Part shown: in pieces, positions 44,381 through 52,988 of the stretch
Numbering within the stretch: the stretch's first letter is position 1
How the letters are laid out: each line of letters opens with the position of its first letter
DNA from: Symsagittifera roscoffensis
Lineage: Eukaryota > Xenacoelomorpha > Acoela > Convolutidae
Reading direction: 5' to 3'
Assembly (NCBI RefSeq): GCF_963678635.1
Contig: NC_087069.1
Location: 53,294,251-53,358,250, forward strand
Length of the DNA stretch: 64,000 nucleotides
Notes under the pieces: model-generated
Seen by the model: the letters and a program-made list of their open reading frames with translations, nothing else
The model's database searches: none
What the model was told of the DNA's origin: nothing
Program-made: the position numbers and the translations under genes

Positions 44381-46613
44381 ATGCAGTCGATACGATTTGC
44401 ATTGATGGTTGCCACGATAGTGCAAGCAATTCACTGCCTTCCAGTTGACGATTATGACCGAGCTGGTATGTTGTATTTTGTTTAAAAAAAGTTGTTTCGA
44501 TGTTGCAGCTGATAGTTGGTTAGTTTTCATTTATTCGATGTTGCAGCTGATAGTTGGTTAGTTTTCATTTAGCTTCTCAGTGAATTTTTTTCAAGATTTC
44601 CCATTACTGCTGAACTGACTTTAAATAGAACAAACACAGGCTCTTTCCAGTTTCCCACCCCCCCATAATAAGAAAACAAAAAAAAGCTGGTCAAAAATTG
44701 CTTACACAGCATTTTACATGTAAGAAAAATTATATAAATTAGTTCACCTGTTCATGCTGACATGTTTCAAATCAGTTTTTAATATGGAAAATCATTTAAA
44801 ATAGATTTTCTCTTAATGTATTTGAAAAAAAATTAAGGGGGGACTGGAAAAGAACCAAAAAACAGTATAAACGGATAACATTTTTTAAAACTTTCATTGC
44901 AAAGTTTTGAATTTTCAACCATTATAATTACAAATTTTTATTCTTTATCAAAAAGCAATTTCTCCTTTTTTCTTCGTTCTTAGAAATTTATGAACATAGT
45001 CCAGGCTCTTATATAGATCGTGATGATAATTTTATGCGCTATTTTCAACAAGAACAGTCATCAAATTTTGTTCATGCTCAAGTTTACTTCTTGAGTTTTG
45101 ATTTTTTTTTGCTAAAAGAAAGACAAACTCCCCTATCGATCAGCAAAAATGCAAAGGTCGCAAAAATGAGACCAACTTTTAGTTTGAAAAGTGTAATTAA
45201 AAACTCAGATTTCCCATTTGAAGTTGATTTTTGGGCTCTTTTTCCTTCCCCCCCCCCACCAGCGAAATTTTAATAGTAAAAATTTGTTCACATCATCGGA
45301 TTGTTACAAAAATGGTATGCGGACTAATTAGGCTATGATAAACATATTTGGTCTTCATACTTAACCTTGTAAAACCCCTCGTTACAACTTAAAATTGATG
45401 TATATGTGAGGTGGGAGGAAAAAGGAAAAAGAGACGAATTTTGATCCAGTAATCTCAAATTAGGGTAGAATAAGAAAAAAAGCCAGTCTTGATTTTTTCC
45501 AAAATTTAAAAAAATAATAAAGTTACGAGCAAAAAGTCGTTTTTTTTCTATTAAGAAAATTAATTTTTTTTTCAAAAAAAATGTCAGTTTATTTTCTACT
45601 TAAAAGTCAGTTCATTGACTGTTTTCCAACTGTCTGCTGGCTATGTCATTCAACCCACATTAGTTTTTTGTTGTTTTGCTCAGACTTCATTTTTTTCGCA
45701 TGTTTTCAATTTCACTTGTGCTTTTGCAAAAAATCAGAATAATTTAAAATTTGTGGAATTTCTAAGAAATTTCATGATCAAAGTGTGATTGACAGGGGGT
45801 AGTTTTGAGTTGGTTGCGAAGGAATGGCAGGGGAGGGGCGTGTGATTTCGTGAACAATGGGCTGGGGTATAAACTATGTGTCATCTTTTCATATTTATTT
45901 TTGGCTCTTTTCCAGTTCCCCCCCCCCCCTTTCTTTTTTTCTGAAATTCATCACATGAAAGTTTTTTTAAAATAATTTTTAATGATATAAACTGCATTAA
46001 AACGTGTCAGCGTGAACAGCTGAACAAATTTTCACAACATTTCTAGCATGAAAATTGCCGTGTGAACAATTTTTGAACATCTCTTTTTGTAATTTAACAA
46101 AGGGGGGGGGAACTGGAAAAGAGCCTTATTTTTTCAAATCATTACAAGAAACCAACTTGTTTTTGCAAACCTGATATGTTCAAGTCATGATGTCTTCACA
46201 GGAACTTAAAAAACAAGGCGTTGAAATTGTTTATCAATTTGAATAACTTGCTACTGAAATTAAACTACGTCCTAAAACTATACAATTTAAAACAATAAAA
46301 CTCAAGAAATTAAAGATATTTTATGAATAAGATAAAAGCATGCGTGAAAAAGAATAAACCTGCTAAAATAACTTATTTCACCTAAAACAACCATTTTATT
46401 TGGTTGGAAAACATTAAAAAGACTGTTTTGTTTGCGTGCTTAGGATTGTTTTGTTTTGTGGCTACTGATTGCGCAGAATCTCAGAATTGTAACCTGGCAT
46501 TGAATCAGTGTGAGCACAAGAGATGTGAGTTCATGGGCTACGTATATCCCCATCCTGCTTGTCCGCCGGATTACATATGTGACAAATATATGAAGGTCTG
46601 TGTGATCAGATAG
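44381..46613 (+). CDS. Probable small secreted cysteine-rich protein gene (three-exon model)
   Basis: Exon 1 (44381-44465) encodes MQSIRFALMVATIVQAIHC, a typical signal peptide, then LPVDDYDRA. It is followed by G|GTATGT. Exon 2 from 44984, after TTCTTAG, continues in phase with EIYEHSPGSYIDRDD and FMRYFQQEQSS. A likely end is at 45081. The last exon from about 46485 to the TAG at 46611-46613 encodes NCNLALNQCEHKRCEF and has six cysteines in about 40 residues. The exon 2 to 3 link is the weak step. Alternatively the last part is its own gene, because the frame upstream of it (KKTVLFACLGLFCFVA near 46420) also looks like a signal peptide but lacks an ATG. It would be a secreted peptide; the function is unknown. 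Confidence 0.45.
44639..44856. repeat. ~220 bp inverted-repeat element, copy 1
   Basis: Ends are GGCTCTTTCCAGTTTCCCAC and GGGGGGACTGGAAAAGAACC, an imperfect terminal inverted repeat. No coding capacity. It lies in the first intron of the putative secreted-protein gene. Confidence 0.6.
45234..45434. repeat. ~200 bp inverted-repeat element, copy 2 (diverged)
   Basis: The left end GGCTCTTTTTCCTTCCCCCC pairs with the right end GTGGGAGGAAAAAGGAAAAA. Inner sequence TTTGTTCACATC and GGTCTTCATACTTAAC resembles copies 3 and 4. Confidence 0.5.
45903..46125. repeat. 223 bp inverted-repeat element, copy 3
   Basis: It begins GGCTCTTTTCCAGTTCCCCC and ends GGGGGAACTGGAAAAGAGCC, the best-preserved copy, with about 25 paired bases at each end. 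Confidence 0.7.
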
Positions 46614-46625
46614 GCAGAGATGAGT

Positions 46626-46995
46626 GGAAAAATGACGGGAAACAGGAGGAAAAACAGAAACGAAGATATCGAAATTAGAGGAACTGAGTTTATTTTTTCA
46701 TCATGGGTGTTTAAGCAAACAAGTTGAGATCTGAGATTTTCCTCGGGGTTTTCCAGTCCACCCCGTTGGTTTTTCATGGTTGTTTGACGCGATATGATAG
46801 CTGAAAATTTTTGAGGCGAGGAAAGAAAGAGCCACATTTTTGTTAGAATTGAACTTCAAACTCGGGCAATGGGGAATTGGAAAAATTATAGACTTCTTTA
46901 AATCGGCTAGTATTGAAAACTTCTGATCGATTTTCAATTTTATAATTTGTTAAAAAGAAATAATAAATAGCAAAAAAAATAACATAATTTTTTTC
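46626..46995. other. Gene-free stretch after the cysteine-rich exon
   Basis: Presumably the 3' untranslated region and downstream flank. AATAAATAG near 46961 could serve as a polyadenylation signal. The minus-strand frames here are not convincing. Confidence 0.4.
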
Positions 46996-47217
46996 GGCTC
47001 TTTTCCAGTTCCCTCCCCCCTTTCAAATTTAATTTTGAAAAGCTTATTTAACGTTGTCATAATGCAATGAAATTTGGCGTGGTGAACAAATCATCGACAA
47101 CAGTGAACAGATTTGTTCTTCATACTTTACAGCGTAACATTACGCATTTAGCCGTAATAACACTTAAAACAAACATAAAACTCGGTATTTTGAAAGGGGG
47201 GAAACTGGAAAAGAGCC
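46996..47217. repeat. 222 bp inverted-repeat element, copy 4
   Basis: It begins GGCTCTTTTCCAGTTCCCTC and ends GGGGGGAAACTGGAAAAGAGCC-type sequence. The inner block CAGATTTGTTCTTCATACTT is also found in a decayed copy near 49065-49145. Confidence 0.7.
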
Positions 47218-49157
47218 TTTTTTTCAAGTTGGTACTCTCATCTGGGTTCACGGTTTTTTGGGACCATGAAAAATTACCATAACCTGTCCGAATGTTGTTT
47301 CTGTACGAAAAAAAAATAAGTTATTTGTACACAAGGATAAATTGTTCCATATTTGAAAAAATCTCGAGCAAAATGGAAAAGAGGTTGTTCTTCATACACA
47401 TCAGAAAAATATGCATAGCCGCATCAAAAAATAAAAATCGAATTTGATTTTTTTCACCTTGTGACGAATAACACATTGAGCTAATATTTAGGTTGTTGTT
47501 AAGAAAACCAGGGTTCCCGGGATACCTAGTCAAGAAAAAATCTCAGATTTCCTGCCAGGAACTTAAAGGGTCCAGGGCAATCCTGGAGTTTCTGGAAGGA
47601 GCCGTCTACAAACGCTGACAGGAATTCAAAGTTTTTAAATCAATTTTTAACTATAATAAACCTCTCTTAACAGAATAATGCTATTTTTTAAGATAAAGAA
47701 AAAACTTGAAAACCAGGACTGGACACCTAGGAACCGTTCCAGGTTATCAAGGAAATCAATGGTTTTATCAAAAGTTTCGCAATTGTCGGTTTTTGTTTGG
47801 AAGATGTGCTAAGTAAACCCTCGATATCCCATGATTTTATTTGTAAGCAGCAAAAAGTCCAAAAATATTTTTTTAAATGCAAAAACTGACTTTTGATATT
47901 TTTTGAAATTTCCTTTTTATTATTTTGCTTTTGATAAAGCGTGAATCCGAAAACCTTTTTCTAGGTTTGAGGAGTGTTTTCAGCTCCTGCTGTATGTTAA
48001 CTTGTATAATAACAAATTCGAAAAAAAATCAAGCGATACGTTTCCAATCTAGATTGAAGAAAAATGGTTAGTTTTTGGTTTTCCATACCCACATATAAAA
48101 CTGGTCCAATTTTGTTCAAGTTTTGTTGAAAGCAATCAAAATTAAAAAAAAATGATCTAAAATTTAAAACTGTGTTTGAAACAACCATCTTGGTGCAAAG
48201 TTCGCCTTTTTTCTCCCGGTTTCTGGAGATCAGCCAACGTTGGCTGGCATAATCTGCCTCAGAAACCTGGGATTCCATCCTTAGTTCTCAGCAAAATTCT
48301 TTGAAAAGCAGCCCTGGACTCTGAGACAGTTCTAGGAAAGCCAGGGTAGTAATTGCTAGACTTTGACCTGGTTTGTTTCCCTTTGGCCAAGCTTGCTCAA
48401 GGGTATGGCTCCAGAGATGGACTTCCTTGGGCAGGTACCCAAGTGTGACATCTGGATTCTGGAAAAAATGTCTTCAAATTTTTTCAATTCCACTCCTCTA
48501 TTATGCATGTTCCACTCATGTTCCGACCTTTGGAAATAGTCAAAAAATACTGTATCCCGAGACGATATAGTTTTTTCTTTGATTTTTACGCAAAGTTAGA
48601 GACCACAAACAAGCGACGAGATAGTCCGAGTGATAAAAACTTATTAACGCCATTTCAGTCGTGAACAAAAACTTAATTTTTTATGTTATATGTTTTTCTT
48701 AATTTCGAGTGAGTTAAGCGACAGAGTTTGTTTCATAGAAATTTAAGTTTTAAGTATCCTTATAGGCTAACACAGCTTGATTTTACCAAAAACAAATATT
48801 TTGAAAGTTTCATTTAGCGCTTGGCAAAAATCGTATGTTCAATCTGTTTTTTTAATAGTTTTTGAGCGCGTAACAAGCCCAAAATTGACTTGCCATGGAA
48901 TTCGTTACATTGCTAGCTTACTCTTTGCGATTTTTGATTCCACGAGCAGTTAACTAAAACTTTGTTGTAACCAACATTCCGCTTCTTTTCTACCTCACCC
49001 TCATTTTCAGTTTAAAAAAGTCACTATCCGATGAAATTTATCAAAATTAACAACTGAAAATTGTGAAAAAGTTTGTTCTTCATACCTTAGAAGATAATAT
49101 TGCGCTTTTAGCTTTAATAACACGCACAACAACTAAAAAAAAATCAGAAAGATTTAA
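47218..49157. other. Gene-free stretch with a decayed inverted-repeat copy
   Basis: No convincing exon. Several GGTT(C/T)CCAGG-like phrases around 47510-47750 and 48290-48350 suggest an old dispersed repeat. The part 48980-49157 resembles the ~220 bp family (TTTGTTCTTCATACCTTAGA, then GCGCTTTTAGCTTTAATAACAC) without clear ends. Confidence 0.4.
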
Positions 49158-51100
49158 TGTGAGTTAGGACTGGAGTGTATAACTCATAGAGTAATTTCGG
49201 ATAGGGTACACCGTCTGCTCGTCACGCTATCTTATTTTCGGCCGGATAGATTCGTGCAACTTCTTAGTCTAATACCGATCCTAATCTTACTCTTATACTA
49301 TCTAGTCTCAGGTTGTTTAACTAGTCTCTGCTAGGCTCAATAGATCTAGGGTATACTGGTTTATTGCGGCTGCTGAAGTGCTCGGGAGAGTCCAACTAAT
49401 TTCTAAGTTAAATTCAAATCTCTCTGGTGCTGAAATTACAAGTAACTTCAGCACTTACAAATAAGTGGGTTGTTAGTTAGATGGATCATGATTGGTTAAT
49501 ATTAAATACTTTACATTGGTAAAATATCTAATTTATCCAATCATAAAATGTAGTTTAGATCAGGTTCCACCCATCCGGGTTTTACAGAGTTTTTTAGAAT
49601 AGTTCTTCTGCGATTCGAAGGATGGATGATGGACGTTGGTTTTTGGCGAACATCATTTTCTTCCGTTTCCTCTTTGTTAAAGAAGTTCCAGGAAGCTGGA
49701 GTTAGAGACATAAGACGTTGTGTCTTCTAGTGACAACGACTAAGTCTTTGCAACAAACTCAAATCTGATTTCAGAATGGTTGGCTATGTCAGGTTTTTCT
49801 GCTCTGCGTGGAGAACTTCTTTTGTGTCTGATCTAGTTTGGGAATGGCGTGGAGATTGTGCGTGGAGGGGATGCCTGGTTACTCGGATCTGTACGTATAC
49901 TTGAACATCGAGGTGGTCATTGGTCTAGTTCAATGAAGTCCTTTTCTGCGAAGTCAAGTCGTACTCTAAATCCTTTGAGTTGTGATTGTGAGTGGCATAT
50001 CGATTGTGGTTGGCCATTCTCTCTCGAGTGTAGTGGGGTCGTTTTGTCTTTAGATGTTCGTCCTTGGTGTTATATTCTGATCTATGTATTGCATAATGTA
50101 ATTTACATTTTATAAAACATTTATTAGTTTAATATTTTTTAATTATGATTTTAGTTAGTTGTTCTCACAAAAGCTTTTTGTTTTAGTTCGGTTATTTTGA
50201 AGAGTTACTCACCCTTGAGTAGCTCTTATTAAAAATAGAGGTGTGGTCACAAAGCGTGGATGTAGCGCGGTGGGTTAGGCCGGCTATAGAGCATGCTCAG
50301 GACGTCCTTCCTGGTGGGTTAGGCCAGGAATGGGAGTATGATTTCATGCGGTTTTTATGAGGGGTCCTGTTATGTGACAACGTTTTATGTTGGGTTTGTT
50401 GTGGTTTTTCTTATGTCTTGTTGGTTATGTCCTTTTTCCAAAAAGCAAATTGTTCGTGGTATGGGTTTGTCTTTCGACTTTTTTGTGTTTTATTATTTCT
50501 TTCTTAGACTTTATAATAGTCTTCAAAAGAATAAATTATCCAGTTTTAAACTGGGTTAATCCGGTTTGGGTACCGTTGGTTTCCTTTTCTTAGTCATGCT
50601 GTTATTCTATGATTTGTGGTATTTAGTAAGCTGCGTTGGTTAGTTTTGTTTAGTATATGATTCCTTTCCAACCGGGTTAAAGGAAGGTTTGAAACATGTT
50701 ATTATATGTTAGAGTTGTTGAGTGTGAAAACTTGAAACTGAAATTCATTATTTTAAACAATTCTTCGTGGGCGAGCTGTGCGAGTGTGGATAAAATTTCT
50801 GTGCGAATGAATGAGAATATCAAAAGGTTAGTACTGCATTTGCATTTTATTAATTTACTGCATAGAATTTGGAAATTTACTGCTAGTTATGGGGGAATTT
50901 TAAGTTACAAATTTTCATCATAATTAGATTTACTGCTTGTGGGGAAAATTTTAGAAATGAATTTACTGCATTGGTATTAAATTTATAAATTTATAAGTGT
51001 AAGAGATTAATAGAATTTTTGAAATCTGTTTGATGAAATTTGCGATTTTTATTTGTCTTTTGTGGTTTTTGTAGGTAATTGTCGGATGAAGGCTAAAAAT
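49158..51100 (-). other. Element C: 3' region, probably including the 3' LTR
   Basis: No coding sequence of note. The left limit is suggested by a TGTGAGTTAGGACTGG start at about 49158, right after decayed host repeat. An AATAAA on the minus strand lies at 49360-49365. GGTGGGTTAGGCC occurs twice near 50270 and 50315. Plus-strand frames in 49849-50923 are antisense and low in information. The LTR start within this stretch cannot be set without the 5' LTR. Confidence 0.4.
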
Positions 51101-51179
51101 CTAAAGAAAACATGGATAAAGTATGGTGAGTTTTTTAATATTTTAATTAGTTAGTAATATTCATTTAATTCATACTTAC
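51101..51179 (-). other. Intron-like segment after the last stop codon of element C
   Basis: The minus strand reads CAG|GTAAGTATG right after the TAA of the last ORF, an almost ideal donor. It reaches a pyrimidine tract and acceptor ATGTTTTCTTTAG|A 79 bases on. If used, the junction lies within five bases of the stop. Confidence 0.45.
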
Positions 51180-51182
51180 CTG

Positions 51183-52988
51183 TTAGTCGTCGGGGAAAAA
51201 ACCGTGGGGGAAGATGTCGTGGATGAGATCGGAATTTGTTAGTAGTTTAGCTAAGATGCGGATGATATTTTTAGTCTGAAGCAGTGGCCAAAGCAATTGA
51301 AGTGCCTTAATAGTGGTTAGTTCTTCAGTGCCAACTGCAAACTCATAAGGTGTGTTTTGGATTAGATTATATAATTTGTGATTGAATTTAGTGTTGTGGA
51401 TGAATTCTAAAATTGGGATTTCTATAGGTTGTACAAACTCGTGCGGGATAAGGAAGGGTCGGGATTCTTCGGCGTTGAAGGTCTTGGTGATGGGACAGAA
51501 GATGTACATTTGGGTTATGGGATCATAATTGCGAAGAATACCATGAAGGTTAGTATCTTTAATGCAATATGTGAAATTTAGGAAAAATGGTGAAGTGTAT
51601 TTGGAATTAATGAATTGAAAACGATGGTGTGGTTGTCTAGAGGGTGTGTGTAGGTCAAAGTGATTTTGGATGAAGCGATAATAACTATATGTGTGGGTTT
51701 GTTTAGTGCGCAACATAATATCGTGTGAGCAGTGTAAATCTCTTTCGTGTGGTGCAAGGAAATGAAAGGTTAGTGAAAATATTTGGAAGCGTTCTTTAAA
51801 ACTTTCGTATGCTTGTGTGTCTGTTAGTGCTTCTGAAATAATGTGATCAAACTTTCGGTCGAAGATGTTTAGTGTAAATATATATGGTGTCTTGATGAAA
51901 AATTTTTCGGCAATTTGTGGATTAGCGAAGCGATCGTCGTCTAAGAATTGATCTTGGTTAGCTCTGATGATGTTGTGATCATAGTATTCGAGTGTATATT
52001 CGTTAGCTCTAGGTGCAGTGTGTGTTTTTAGTGATTTTTTATATCCAACGTAAGTAAATTGTCTAGCGGTTAGTGGTGTAGTGAGTCGATATAGCATGTC
52101 CGTATTTCGCTCTATATCGATGTGAGTGTTAGATAAAGGTAAGCAAAGAGGGTTAGTAAAATGATAATATGAGGTCCAAGAGAGAGTGGGCATTAAAACG
52201 TATTCATCTACAAAGTTGCGTGTTTCGTTAGTGTCGTGGGGGGTGTTTAAGGTGTATTGTGGGAATGAGGGTAAGGTGATGGCTAAAAATTCTTTTGTGT
52301 TAGTATGCTTGGGGTGGTTGATGTATTCACGGGCTGTTCCTGGTTTTGCTGGGAAAGGATGGTTGGGGAACTTTCTTTTAAAAGTGCGGTAAGCTCTATT
52401 AGTGTTGAGTGAAGATTCAGTTGATGTGGATGATGGTGCTAATGATTCAGTATAATTTGAAGAGGGTGTAGGGGTAGGGGGGTTGGATGAATTTATTGTG
52501 GAGGAGATTTGGTTTATTGTTGGGGTATGGAGGTGGTAGGGTTGTTGTTGAAGGGTAATAAAATTATCTAGCTCTGGGGAGATTCGGGGGGTGTCTGGAG
52601 AATGAGATGATTGGTCAGAATGAAATGAGGAGTAGGTTGGGGTAACTTGGGAAGCATAAGAGGGTGTGGAAGTGATTGGGTCAGGGTTATTGGATAATAT
52701 GGGTTGAAAAGGGGGTTGAGAAAAATTAGAAGAGTTATGAAAATTATTGGATGGGGATGGTTCTGAGTCGGCAAATTCATCGGGGGTTTCAATATTCGGG
52801 TTATTGAGTTGTGAGATGGAATATAAAACTGAGATGTGTGAATTAGTGTCGGAATTCATGCCTGATGTTACATTACTGGATGGAAAATCGGGTGGCGGAA
52901 AAGCAAAAAGTGGTATTATTGGGATTGGAGAGGTAAGATTGGTTGGGTGGGAATTTGATCGGTGTAGTGATCCAAGTTGGCGGCTCAT
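51183..52988 (-). CDS. Element C: 601-residue accessory ORF (unrecognised)
   Basis: The ATG at 52988-52986 shares ATGA with the env stop. The first ~200 residues are S/T/P/N-rich and probably disordered. A basic stretch (RTFKRKFPNHPFPAKPG) around residue 205 leads into a globular region of about 390 residues rich in F, Y, H and I, with several cysteines and a tail LLTNSDLIHDIFPHGFF. There is no signal peptide, no clear transmembrane segment and no motif I can name. The frame has no internal stop, and its codon use equals that of env, so it is very likely translated. The position after env recalls accessory genes of complex retroviruses, but I have no evidence of function. Confidence 0.8.
   Translation of the reverse strand: MSRQLGSLHRSNSHPTNLTSPIPIIPLFAFPPPDFPSSNVTSGMNSDTNSHISVLYSISQLNNPNIETPDEFADSEPSPSNNFHNSSNFSQPPFQPILSNNPDPITSTPSYASQVTPTYSSFHSDQSSHSPDTPRISPELDNFITLQQQPYHLHTPTINQISSTINSSNPPTPTPSSNYTESLAPSSTSTESSLNTNRAYRTFKRKFPNHPFPAKPGTAREYINHPKHTNTKEFLAITLPSFPQYTLNTPHDTNETRNFVDEYVLMPTLSWTSYYHFTNPLCLPLSNTHIDIERNTDMLYRLTTPLTARQFTYVGYKKSLKTHTAPRANEYTLEYYDHNIIRANQDQFLDDDRFANPQIAEKFFIKTPYIFTLNIFDRKFDHIISEALTDTQAYESFKERFQIFSLTFHFLAPHERDLHCSHDIMLRTKQTHTYSYYRFIQNHFDLHTPSRQPHHRFQFINSKYTSPFFLNFTYCIKDTNLHGILRNYDPITQMYIFCPITKTFNAEESRPFLIPHEFVQPIEIPILEFIHNTKFNHKLYNLIQNTPYEFAVGTEELTTIKALQLLWPLLQTKNIIRILAKLLTNSDLIHDIFPHGFFPDD

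Noticed and set aside
49849-50923. Plus-strand frames of 68-88 residues near the left end of element C
   Set aside because: They are antisense to the element's 3' region, with no start context, splice support or protein-like pattern.
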